From: Limnomonas spitsbergensis
Taxonomy: Eukaryota; Chlorophyta; Chlorophyceae; Chlamydomonadales
Length of the DNA stretch: 64,000 nucleotides
Assembly (NCBI GenBank): GCA_037349105.1
Contig: JAYJMM010000112.1
Coordinates: 4,796,501 to 4,860,500 of the forward strand
Direction: 5' to 3'
In this document: positions 36,201-47,600 of the stretch, piece after piece
How positions within the stretch are numbered: the first letter of the stretch is position 1
Layout: each line of letters begins with the position of its first letter
Notes under the pieces: model-generated
What the model was told of the DNA's origin: nothing
What the model saw: the letters and a program-made list of their open reading frames with translations, nothing else
Database searches by the model: none
Made by a program: the position numbers and the translations under genes

Positions 36201-38251
36201 AGGTCGACCTCCCTGTCGTCTGGGCTTAGCTCGTGAGGCGTAAGGACCGCGACGAAGGACTTGTATCGACCGGAGTTGAGGTATCTCACGGCGAGGTCAG
36301 CTGGGATTTCATCTGGCGGGGCGTTCGTCTTCCGCGGAGTTCTGAAAATCAGTAACCGTGGGCATAGGGGCGGTGGTCTTCACTACACGGGCTGTTGCAC
36401 CGCGAGTGCCACGGTAGACGCACTAGGTTTACACGACTCCATCCCCATTGGGTGATGGAAGCCTCATCGAGTCAAGATTGTATGTTAGCCACAAGATGCA
36501 TCGACAAGAATATGGACAGGACGTGGGCAATGATTTCAAAAGCAGACCGGCCGAGCATAATTTTAAAGTCACTGCCCTGGCTACAGGGACAACTTGATCG
36601 GAAGCGGTGGCCACCGGCTTGAATCGCGACATACGAACGGGGAGTCCCATTTTCTTGGGAAATCAGGAACTAGAGCTAGATCCAGTATGAAATAGACTAG
36701 GGAGGCTTTGACCATGTGCTGGCCGTCATAGATTGATGCTAGGGACTAGGGGCTGGACTAGGGGAAGTCCACTTCCATCACGGACAGCGGCTGGGTCATC
36801 TGAAAGGCTCGGCATTTTGCTGTGTCGCGTAAATCTGAAGGAACTAGAAGAGCCCATGCATGTTTAGACAAGGCAGGGGCCGCGATATTTGTTCTCTTGA
36901 GCTGGAACTAGTATGGACAGCAGGGAGAGCTGTGATTGGAGGAACCAATGCCTGGGGCTGTAGCGACAGCTTGGGGTGGGCAAATATTCGTACTCGCGAA
37001 ATTAAAAAATGTCTGGGCTGGGCTCGGGCCTGGGTGCGACTCGGCTGGAATCTGGACTCGATCTCGAACTGTTCCGCCATCGTTACATAACGTGTCAGCA
37101 AGGATACGATACATTTTGGTAGATTTGCTTGCATAGCTCTGATTGACTGGGTCTGGTAGTATCTCGATTTGCAGAGGAGCTAGGTAGTCAGCGACTGGAC
37201 ATGTGAGTGACTTGAGCTGCAGATACGCGAGAGAGATGGCAGTATATCGCCCATTATACGCTTGGCTTGTTAAACGCTTGGCTTGGGCAGGGGCAGCAAC
37301 GGTTGGGCTGCAATGATATCGGCCTGGACTGGAATTGCGACGGCAACAACTTGATCCGTCGGGGGTGACAGCAATAGCGACCCCACTGGAAGACATGGAA
37401 ACAGCGTCATGAGAATTGCGAAGGCAACGCTTAATAAGCGGCTGGAAATGGCTAGAAGGGGAGGGGAGCTTGTCGATATGTCGCCTGTAGGCGTTGACAG
37501 GTTGTTGTACGACCAGGGGGGGGGGGCTTCGCGCAGTAGCCTGTAGGCGTCGACAGGTTGCGGTACGACAGCATGGGGGGGGGAGCTTCGCGCAGTAGCC
37601 TGTAGGCGTCGACAGGTTGCGGTAGAACATCATGGGGGGGGGGAAGCTTCGCGCCGTAGCCTGTAGGCGTCGACAGGCTGATGCTGAACCCAAGGTGCTT
37701 GTCCGCGACATGCGCTAGGTGCTGGGGTGGCTTAACTCAACGGAACTCTGAGAGCCGGGTTGCGAGATTGGAAATGAGTGACCATAGCTTGGCTTGACTA
37801 GACAGAAGCTTGACACGTATGACAGGGTGGCCCGCGCGTAATCGCGTCGAACAAATTTTGACGTGGTACATCATGACTGACTGGGACTGAGTTCGTGGCT
37901 AGGCTTGGCGCGAAAAAAAATGCTCGGTGGATCAATGGCTGGGACTGGGAGATTCCAACAATTTACAATTCCTTTCAATCTGCAGCGACTCTTTGATATC
38001 TATGTATCTCAAGTTTGATGTTGAGAGATTGGAGTGCAAAATTGAAGGTCTGGGAGATTCAAGGACTTGATCCTCGAGGAAGCTAGAGGATGCCGGAGGA
38101 TACTCGAAGACTGGGTACGCGAGGAAACTCGGGGATACTGGTTGTGTCCGATGGTTTCCATTCGGGTGGCTCGACACTACGGTAAAGAGACCTTGGCTCG
38201 TGAAACAACTGAAGTGATCTACTGCCCGGGAGGGGACAAAGACTACTGATA
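33282..38251 (-). repeat. Array unit 6
   Basis: This unit is about 28 bp shorter than the others. Near 33445 a 27-bp segment between two copies of gtaacttt in the CATG tract is missing, as expected from slippage or recombination between short direct repeats. It returns to the E/S pol variants of unit 1 and adds the N form of FF(T/N)KQP, shared with units 7 and 9. Confidence 0.93.
34425..36742 (-). pseudogene. Dead Ty3/gypsy pol remnant, unit 6
   Basis: Same lesions as unit 2. The shared TAA is at 35501-35499. RT frame 35951-35499, RNase H-containing frame 35498-34425, upstream frame 36289-35948. Confidence 0.9.
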
Positions 38252-41200
38252 CTAGGCTTATATAATTGTAACCTTGCTGGTTAAAATCTCTCTGCAACCT
38301 GTAATCGGTAATAACGTGACAGGAGACATGTTACTTGCAACCCGTGGTTTAAAGTAAGAATAAGTGTAGCACATAGCATGTAACATGTAGAATGTAACTT
38401 GAATGGTACAACCTGTAGAATGTAACTTTCATAGTACAACCTGTAGATGTAACTTTTAACGTGTTGCCTGTAACTTTAAGCATGTCACATGTAGCCAGTA
38501 GTATGTAATTCTGTAGCATGTAAGATCTAACATGTGATCTGCGACTTGCAACTTGCAACTTAGCATGTGAGATGTAGCATGCGCCTTATGTCATGTAACA
38601 TGTTGCATGCAACATGGAAGCTATAGCATGCATCATGTAATTTGTAGCATGTAGCTTGTTATACATGCCTTGCATGATGCAACCTTTAGCCTGTGGCATG
38701 CAACGCGTAACATGTGGCGTGCAACATGTAGCATGCGGCATGCAAAATGTAATATGTAGCCATGTAACATGTGGCATGTGAGCTGCAGCTTGTAACATGT
38801 CAATAACGTTACACCTCTGGGCCCGCTCAAAGTTCGGCCGCGTGGGCGCCCAACTGTTCAGAAGGGAATTAAGGAGGCACTCAAAGGATGAGAGGGGGAA
38901 AGAAACAAAAGGAGAGGCCGGGAAGGCTAAGCAGACCTTGTATAATGTATCATGTAGCATGTAACCATTCAATTGTTACATGTATACTTTAGTGTGCGAC
39001 GTGTCATCTGTTGCACGTAGCATGTCACCTGTTTTGTACAGCTTAAAACATTTAACTAATTTAACCTGCTTAGATGCACACGGGGCATCATATCGTGGTG
39101 GATCTACCAGGATGTGAATATGTTGATGACGCGCCACTTTTGGGCCCTCCTCAATAGGCTTGGCGGCATGGGCGTCCGAATGTCTGGTTGGGACTTGGGA
39201 GAGAAAGTAAAGGAAATACTTAGTGGAATTAATAAAGGGACCATGCGGAAGGGAAGTCCAGTCCCCAAGCCCCTCTAGAGTCTGGTTCTCAACCATTGTT
39301 ACCACCGGCATTCTGTATGAGCTGGGGCATCCCACCCTTGCCTGCCCCGGAACACCTGGTGAATGTCTGTGGCTCTGCCAGAGGGGCCTGCCCAACCTCG
39401 CTCCCGTGTGCTTGTGTGGGTTTATGTCCCTGCCCTGGCTTGGAGCCTCCTAGTGCCGCTTGGGTACATGGAACGGCATATTGTTATTATCGTGAGGTCA
39501 TTAAGATGCAATTCAGCTTCATCCCAGATTCCCGGCTGAGGGAGCCTGGAGCAGAGGTCTTGCTTCGAAATCCCTGCAATGATTCGACCGCGGAATGACC
39601 AGTAGCCATGCTGGAGTGACCACTGTTTTGTGACAGTTGGGTCCTTGAAATCTAGATCTGTCAGGGATTCAGCTTTTATTTGCTGCATGAGGTCTGGACT
39701 GGACTCGTTTACTGTGATCGCGAAAAGCATGAGCGCTGCTGCTTCACCTTGGTATGGCAATCTCGACAGGGAGTCAGCAGGGTTGGTTGCACCGGGCCGG
39801 TGGCGGACTGAAAACTGGAACCTCGACATGAATTCGCTCCATCGCGCTTGTCTTCTGGACAGGGTCGGTTGCTTGTTGAAAAATGTCAAGGGATTGTGAT
39901 CAGTGACAAATGAAAGTCCTTGGCTGCCCTCAAGATAGCAGCGCCATTCTTTGAGTGCCTTGATGATTCCTAGAATTTCTTGTTCACCTGTGGTGTAATT
40001 ATGCTCGGCTGGGCTGAACTTGGAGGAGAAGTACGCGACTGGTCGGCCCTGCTGGGTGAGTACTGCACCGCAACCTGTCATGGATGCGTCAGATACTAGT
40101 TCGTAGGGCAAGTCTGGATTCGGGTACGCTAGGACTGGAGGTGAAGCTAACGCCTCCTTGATGGCTTCAAATGCTAGGATGGCATCTTCGCCCTTGGTGA
40201 ATTGTACTTTTTTCTTGGTGAGCTGGTGCAGGGGAGCCGCTAGTCGCGACAGGTTAGGTAAGAATTTGCGAAAATAATTCGCAAGTCCCAGGAATTGGAG
40301 TATGCCTGTGGCATTGGTTGGGAATTCCCACTCGGTCAGGGTACGAAGTTTTTCTGGGTCTGCGCGCACTCCCTCTTTGGAAAGAATGTGGCCTAGGTAC
40401 TTGACTTGTTCTTGTAAAAATCTGCACTTCGAAAAGCGCACTTGCAGCCCGGCTTCACGAATCTTCGTAAACACCTGGTTCAAGTGGTCTAGATGTTATG
40501 CTGGGGATTGCGACAGGATGAGGATGTCATCGATGTAAATCAGCACGAAGGACAGGGACTGGAAGATCTTGTTAACAGTACTCTGGTACTGGCTGGGCGC
40601 GTTGGAAAGTCCCATAGGCAGACATCGCCATGCATAGTGACCGAATGGTGTCGCGAACGCGGTTTTAGGCACGTCTTCCTCGGAAATCAGCAGCTGGTGA
40701 AAGCCACCTGCCATGTCAAGGCTGGAGTAACAAGTGGCACCGCGGGCTGCATCCAGCAGGTCATCAATGCGCGGTAGCGGATAGCGGAGCTTGAGAGTTA
40801 TTTCATTGAGGGCTCGGTAATCAAGGCAAAACCTGAAGCCACCGCTTGGTTTCTTGACAAAGAGGACTGGAGCTCCGTATGGAGAATTGATAGGGGTGAT
40901 GATTCCCTTCGCTAGGAGTTCGGTAACTTGTGACTTGCGCTCGATCATTTTACTGGTGGATAGGCGACAGTTCCTTCGGAAAGGGGGCTTCGCACCGGGT
41001 ACAAGATTGATTGTGTGCTTGAGTGGCGGGATGTTAGTCCGCCTGTCTGGGTTGTTTCACCGAAGATGTCTGCAAAACTGTCAATTAAGTTGCACAATTC
41101 AGTTTGCATGGCTGGGTGCACATGGTCCATGTTCACGTCAAGTTTGCATGGCTGGGCATCGACTGGTTCTCCACTGGGTTGGTTTGGTACCCTATCAAGG

Positions 41201-43258
41201 TCGACCTCCCTGTCGTCTGGGCTTAGCTCGTGAGGCGTAAGGACCGCGACGAAGGACTTGTATCGACCGGAGTTGAGGTATCTCACGGCGAGGTCAGCTG
41301 GGATTTCATCTGGCGGGGCGTTCGTCTTCCGCGGAGTTCTGAAAATCAGTAACCGTGGGCATAGGGGCGGTGGTATTCACTACACGGGCTGTTGCACCGC
41401 GAGTGCCACGGTAGACGCACTAGGTTTACACGACTCCATCCCCATTGGGTGATGGAAGCCTCATCGAGTCAAGATTGTATGTTAGCCACACATGGCATCG
41501 ATGCATCGACAAGAATATGGACAGGACGTGGGCAATGATTTCAAAAGCAGACCGGCCGAGCATAATTTTAAAGTCACTGCCCTGGCTACAGGGACAACTT
41601 GATCGGAAGCGGTGGCCACCGGCTTGAATCGCGACATACGAACGGGGAGTCCCATTTTCTTGGGAAATCAGGAACTAGAGCTAGATCCAGTATGAAATAG
41701 ACTAGGGAGGCTTTGACCATGTGCTGGCCGTCATAGATTGATGCTAGGGACTAGGGGCTGGACTAGGGGAAGTCCACTTCCATCACGGACAGCGGCTGGG
41801 TCATCTGAAAGGCTCGGCATTTTGCTGTGTCGCGTAAATCTGAAGGAACTAGAAGAGCCCATGCATGTTTAGACAAGGCAGGGGCCGCGATATTTGTTCT
41901 CTTGAGCTGGAACTAGTATGGACAGCAGGGAGAGCTGTGATTGGAGGAACCAATGCCTGGGGCTGTAGCGACAGCTTGGGGTGGGCAAATATTCGTACTC
42001 GCGAAATTAAAAAATGTCTGGGCTGGGCTTGGGCCTGGGTGCGACTCGGCTGGAATCTGGACTCGATCTCGAACTGTTCCGCCATCGTTACATAACGTGT
42101 CAGCAAGGATACGATACATTTTGGTAGATTTGCTTGCATAGCTCTGATTGACTGGGTCTGGTAGTATCTCGATTTGCAGAGGAGCTAGGTAGTCAGCGAC
42201 TGGACATGTGAGTGACTTGAGCTGCAGATACGCGAGAGAGATGGCAGTATATCGCCCATTATACGCTTGGCTTGTTAAACGCTTGGCTTGGGCAGGGGCA
42301 GCAACGGTTGGGCTGCAATGATATCGGCCTGGACTGGAATTGCGACGGCAACAACTTGATCCGTCGGGGGTGACAGCAATAGCGACCCCACTAGAAGACA
42401 TGGAAACAGCTTCATGAGAATTGCGAAGGCAACGCTTAATAAGCGGCTGGAAATGGCTAGAAGGGGAGGGGAGCTTGTCGATATGTCGCCTGTAGGCGTT
42501 GACAGGTTGTTGTACGACCAGGGGGGGGGGGGCTTCGCGCAGTAGCCTGTAGGCGTCGACAGGTTGCGGTACGACAGCATGGGGGGGGGAGCTCCGCGCA
42601 GTAGCCTGTAGGCGTCGACAGGTTGCGGTAGAACATCATGGGGGGGGGGGAAGCTTCGCGCCGTAGCCTGTAGGCGTCGACAGGCTGATGCTGAACCCAA
42701 GGTGCTTGTCCGCGACATGCGCTAGGTGCTGGGGTGGCTTAACTCAACGGAACTCTGAGAGCCGGGTTGCGAGATTGGAAATGAGTGACCATAGCTTGGC
42801 TTGACTAGACAGAAGCTTGACACGTATGACAGGGTGGCCCGCGCGTAATCGCGTCGAACAAATTTTGACGTGGTACATCATGACTGACTGGGACTGAGTT
42901 CGTGGCTAGGCTTGGCGCGAAAAAAAATGCTCGGTGGATCAATGGCTGGGACTGGGAGATTCCAACAATTTACAATTCCTTTCAATCTGCAGCGACTCTT
43001 TGATATCTATGTATCTCAAGTTTGATGTTGAGAGATTGGAGTGCAAAATTGAAGGTCTGGGAGATTCAAGGACTTGATCCTCGAGGAAGCTAGAGGATGC
43101 CGGAGGATACTCGAAGACTGGGTACGCGAGGAAACTCGGGGATACTGGTTGTGTCCGATGGTTTCCATTCGGGTGGCTCGACACTACGGTAAAGAGACCT
43201 TGGCTCGTGAAACAACTGAAGTGATCTACTGCCCGGGAGGGGACAAAGACTACTGATA
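38252..43258 (-). repeat. Array unit 7
   Basis: This unit is slightly longer, at 5,007 bp. A private insertion near 41490 (cacatggcatcg before atgcatcgac) accounts for most of the extra length. It shares gcgccacttttggg (39134) and gcttcatgagaatt (42410) with unit 8 only, so units 7 and 8 are close sisters. Confidence 0.93.
39422..41747 (-). pseudogene. Dead Ty3/gypsy pol remnant, unit 7
   Basis: Same lesions as unit 2. The shared TAA is at 40498-40496. RT frame 40948-40496, RNase H-containing frame 40495-39422, upstream frame 41286-40945. The private insertion near 41490 falls in the degenerate protease part. Confidence 0.9.
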
Positions 43259-43350
43259 CTAGGCTTATATAATTGTATACCTTGCTGGTTAAAATCTCTC
43301 TGCAACCTGTAATCGGTAATAACGTGACAGGAGACATGTTACTTGCAACC

Positions 43351-43354
43351 CGTG
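43351..43354. repeat. Target-site duplication CGTG, left
   Basis: Directly precedes the element and is repeated at 58420-58423. The empty site in the other array units has a single cgtg. Confidence 0.85.
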
Positions 43355-43383
43355 TGTCACAGTATATTACCGTATACGTGACA
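43355..43383 (+). repeat. Left terminal inverted repeat, itself a hairpin
   Basis: The first 29 bases fold on themselves. TGTCAC pairs with GTGACA and GTATA with TATAC, with one bulged A and the loop TTACCG. The outer TGTC and inner ACGTG are conserved with the right end. The loop contains part of ACCGTA, which recurs at 43499-43504. Confidence 0.75.
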
Positions 43384-43411
43384 GAACCGTTTAGACCGCA
43401 GTTAGCGGCCG

Positions 43412-43444
43412 CGGAGCCTCCGCAGCTTATCTGCGGAGTCTCCG
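43412..43444. other. GC-rich hairpin near the left end of the element
   Basis: CTCCGCAG (43418-43425) pairs perfectly with CTGCGGAG (43431-43438) around the loop CTTAT. After one mismatch the stem continues with CGGAG/CTCCG. It sits 57 bp inside the element terminus. Confidence 0.7.
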
Positions 43445-43558
43445 GATTTGAGCTGAGACCTAGAAACCCGCTTACGCAGGATTAGTTTGACAGGTTCTAC
43501 CGTACTCTGAACTGGGCCTGCCGGGTCCCTGTATCCCGGCAATTGCCTTGGCTAGTTA

Positions 43559-44007
43559 CTTCGTCCCTTTCTAAAGGACAGACCTCTATTTGTAACAAGC
43601 ACCGGCAGTCTTTGAGACCAGCAGCTTCCATATAAGTCAGTACCTTAACTCGAGTCAAGCCTAGCTCAGCCACCGCTGATCTAGCTGGAGACAAGTACCC
43701 CAGTAAGAGAAACGAGACTCTGCAGAAGAAGAAGTACGCAGCCTCGTCCCGTCCGTCTCTCCGCGTGTTACGCGGTAAGTGTCCTTAACATAGCCCTGCT
43801 GGATCGCGACCAGACGGCCAGAAGGCCTATGCCCCCAAAGTCTGTTGCTATATATACACAATATCCACCTAGCTGCTTAACTCGAAGAGCACTCGCAGCC
43901 AGTGAGTAGTCACTGAGCCTGCCCGTAGGCGTCCGTCACTGCAGTGAGGAAAGAAGTCCGCCACGGACCTGAAGCGCACCTCGCGTGTCCTTTAGAAAGG
44001 GACGAAG
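43559..44007. mobile_element. Probable TA-flanked MITE nested in the element leader
   Basis: Perfect 22-bp inverted repeats (left arm starts CTTCGTCCCTTTCTAAAGG) lie at 43559-43580 and 43986-44007, each bordered on the outside by TA (43557-43558 and 44008-44009). A TA duplication with short inverted termini fits a Tc1/mariner-type non-autonomous element of 449 bp. The flanks also share ctagcc in inverted orientation, so a plain long hairpin in the leader is the alternative. Confidence 0.5.
43849..43857 (+). promoter_or_regulatory. TATA-like box upstream of the polyprotein
   Basis: The run tatatatac lies about 830 bp before the polyprotein ATG, inside the MITE-like segment. It is the best TATA match in the leader. 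No initiator or transcript evidence is available. Confidence 0.3.
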
Positions 44008-44009
44008 TA

Positions 44010-44683
44010 GATCTAGCCTGATCAGCCTGATTTGCCAATTCCTGCTAAAGGTGCTTGTGCAGCGAGATTGGAATTTTGTTTGTATGCAAACAACCTTGGA
44101 CAGCATATGAATTGCACTTTGCTGTGGTAATCTCCATAGAGAGTGCCAAGTTAAGCCCTGAGAATCACTAAGAGTGGCAACTTAGTGTTGAGTCCAGGAG
44201 AGGCTTGAGGATCTGGCTGTGGATTTATACACCCAGCAGATAATTCCTGTATGACTGCAGATTGAGATCAGGTGGATCCAATCATTCATCATTGACAGAA
44301 GTAAACTTGTTGACAGATCATCCAAGGTTAAAATTTTGTGGTGTACCAAAGGATCCCCGCAGGTGTCAGAGAGGAACTGACACAGCGCAAGATCCGCCAG
44401 GAGGCAGACATCCGCAGGGGACGTGCGCCAGCTAGAGGCAGCCCAGCCAGCAAAGGTGGGAAGGGGCTAAAAAAGGGCGAAGGAGGATTCCGCCAGATAC
44501 AAATATTAGTGAGCATAAAAGCAGAGGGCAAGGCCTATCGCGCAAAATTGCTGTACCTGCCGTCCAGCCTTGACTAGCAGATCCTCACCAGGTTGCAGTA
44601 AGGATAAGGAGCAGAAGCCTAAACGTTAGCAGGTTTTGTAGGGGGTGTCGCCAGCACGCCTGCAGAACAGTGCGGTTCGTAAA
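44010..44683 (+). other. 5' leader of the element
   Basis: About 670 bp before the first in-frame ATG. It contains a 79-codon open frame without ATG (44338-44577), rich in basic residues and unrecognised. A stop (44639-44641) lies in the polyprotein frame, limiting upstream extension. No obvious primer-binding site next to a repeat boundary is seen. Confidence 0.45.
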
Positions 44684-47600
44684 ATGCCTGTAGAGATGAC
44701 AGGCATAGATCTAAACCCCGATAGGCACCAGCACCCTGACGTCCAACGGAGGAGTGGGCGTCTGAGGGGGCTGGAGCCGGGAATAGACCTAAAAAATGCT
44801 AGTGCTGAGATTGTGGCAGAGGCCCTGTTGATAGCGGAAAAGCTGTCAGAACCAGTAGAACCGCCCGCAGAGGATTGCAGGGTACGTGAGCCAGACCGTG
44901 TACCACCCAGAGGGGCAGGGGCGCAAGCAGATGGTGCAGTACTAGTAACACGAAAAGGCATTGGTCGAGGGGGTCCGTTGCCCGCTGGTTCCGACAGCTG
45001 TCTGAATTTCGAGCAGGGGCAGACTCAAGCTGGAACCCCAGAGTTGATCTTGGATCAAGCAACGGAAGCATCCCAGAGCTGTGACACGCGACAGAGCAGT
45101 GCACCTGAGGCCGAGCCGCAGCAGAGCCTGCCCAGGGTGGCAAGTGTTACACAGCAGGTTGAAAAAGATACCAGCCAATCGGGTCTAAGGGCAGAAGTAG
45201 CCGCAGCTTCAGACAAGTTTGCAGGCTGGCATAAGACCTGCGAAGTCAAACCTCGAATAAAGACGGAGGGAGATGGGGCCAGGATTGTGCCTGCAGAGGT
45301 CAAACACGAGGAAGATGAGCCACAGCCAGAAGCAGGCAGACAGAGCTCGCAGGCAGGCAAGGACAGGGAGAAACCAGCTGAGCCGGTAGGGAAGCCTTGG
45401 GCTGATCTATCCGAGGAAGAACAGCCAGACCCAGTTCAGGAAAAGCAGGGGCAGCAGACTACAGCAGAACTGCGTCCCGTGCAGCAGCTGCAGCCGCGCA
45501 AGGCACTGGTTAGAAGAGGAGCTGGATCCACAGTCTTCGGCACACCGCTGTCCAGTTTTCCACCCAGCGTGAACAGACCTGCGCAGACGTCCAAGGAGGG
45601 ATCTGGCAGCCAGAGGCAGAGAGAGCCAGAGCGCTCGGAGACCGGGGGAGTCGCATGCGGAAATGAGGAGGTAGAAGGGCCGATCGGTTGGGCAGGAATT
45701 GTGCAGTGGGCAACAGACCTGTGGAAGCAAGTGTGCTCCAGGACGTTCTTGCATTTCCAGGACCAGGTCACAGCCATTGAGGAGTTCAAGGCCCATCATC
45801 TGCGGGGATGGGCAACAAAGGCCATGTTGGGTATCCCCCACACAGGTCTGGACAGGGCGCTACTGTTAGCCGCCCTTGGACAGGTATCCAAGGGAAGGAC
45901 GGGACACGAAGCAGCCAGGGCTGTTAAAGCCTTCGCAGACGAATGGTGCAAAGAGGTCACAGGAGACCAGGAGGAACCTGGGTCAGAACCAGAGGATGAG
46001 GAGGACCAGATGTGGGAAGGATTTGAAACAGGGGTGCAGCGGCCTGAGGGGATCAGGGAGGTGCAAAGGTGGCAGCAGCAGGCAGGAGCCGCGCCAACAC
46101 CAACACTCAGATCTGCAGCCTTCGAGGTCAGCAGCGAGCCCAGCCTCAGAGGACGGCCAAGGGGCAGGGAAGCACCCAGAGCCAGCAGTCCAGCCGCCAG
46201 CGAAAGGGCGGAATTGACTAGCCAATCACTTGCCAGAATGGCAGAGCAAAGCACAGCGACACGCAGAGCAAGCAGGCAAGAGTCTTATGAGTTGCTGCGC
46301 ATAGTCGAGGACAAAGAGAACGCATACCAGGAAACCCAGGTGGATTACATCAAAGAATTCCTGAGGAACAGGCAGCCAGGCGCGGCAAGAGGAGCTAGGA
46401 GGAATGAGCCTGCAGGCAGCGCACAGAGCAGTGGCCCAAAAATACAGGAGGCCAAAGAGGAAACACAGTCTGATTCCTACGCCAGGAATTACACAGGCGG
46501 GACGCAGCCAGGTCGGCAGAGCCGGGAGCCGCCCAGGGGGCAGGCATACTCCAGGGAACAACCTCACCAGCATAGCCAAGAGCAGCCCAGAGGACAGGCA
46601 GAGGGCAGGGAACAGCCAAGCCAGCAGAGCCAGGAGCAATTAAGGGGACCAGCGGAACGCAGCAGAGGTGTGCGGCAGGAATGGCAAGACCAGGAGCTGC
46701 CCAGGGGACAGGCAGAGCCCGGCAGAGCACAGCCTTGGAGACCTGGATCTGACAGCAGACCAAGCAGAAGCGAGCCAGAACGACCGCCAACCGAAGGAAG
46801 TAGAGGCTCGGCAGGCAGAGCGGGCAGACAGCCATCACGAGACGCTCACGATCATGATGAGGATTATAACAGACATGACAGGTATCATTCAGGCCGCAGC
46901 CCATCGAGGGGCGGCAGTGGAGGACCTAGGTCGCGGTCAGGGTCGGTAGATTCGGGACCAGGGGGAGCGGACAGACGCAGGCCAGGAGCCAGACAGGAGT
47001 CCAGCGACCAGGAAATGAAAAGGCTCGATCGGGAGCAGGCGAGGGTGAACCTGCAGCTGCAGCAACAGATGGTATTGCAGCTGGCAGGGGTAGCCAAGGT
47101 AGCCAAGATCCCAGCCATCCAAGGCAACGTACCAGTCCTGGATATGTCACACCCAGGAGCGGTTGCAGCCAGAAAGTATTGCCAGGCGTGTGGGTACTGG
47201 GGATCGCACAACAGGTTGGCAATGTCAGATGACCAACCAGCATTGGCCGTGGTGGCAGGTGAAATAGCTGGATCATGCCAGTCGCCGTCAGCTATGACGT
47301 TGCTGATCAAGTCGCTGGTCAAGCTGTGGGACAGCAAGCCTGCCAGCATGAGGCCGCTGATGGCAGCCATCAGGGCAGCGCCCCACGCAGGAAACAGAAT
47401 TGCCAGAGAGGTGGAGCGGATCGGACAGCAGTGGATAGCCCCAGCGGAGCAGCAGGGTTGCGAAGCTTCGCTACTCACGTTGTGGATCAGGGTGGTCCAG
47501 GAGGAGGTGGGAAAGCCAACTTCAGAGGAGAGGACGGCCATCACCAACCTCAGGCTAGGAGTAAAAACTACTCTAGACCCGGACGTCAAGCCAGAGGAGA

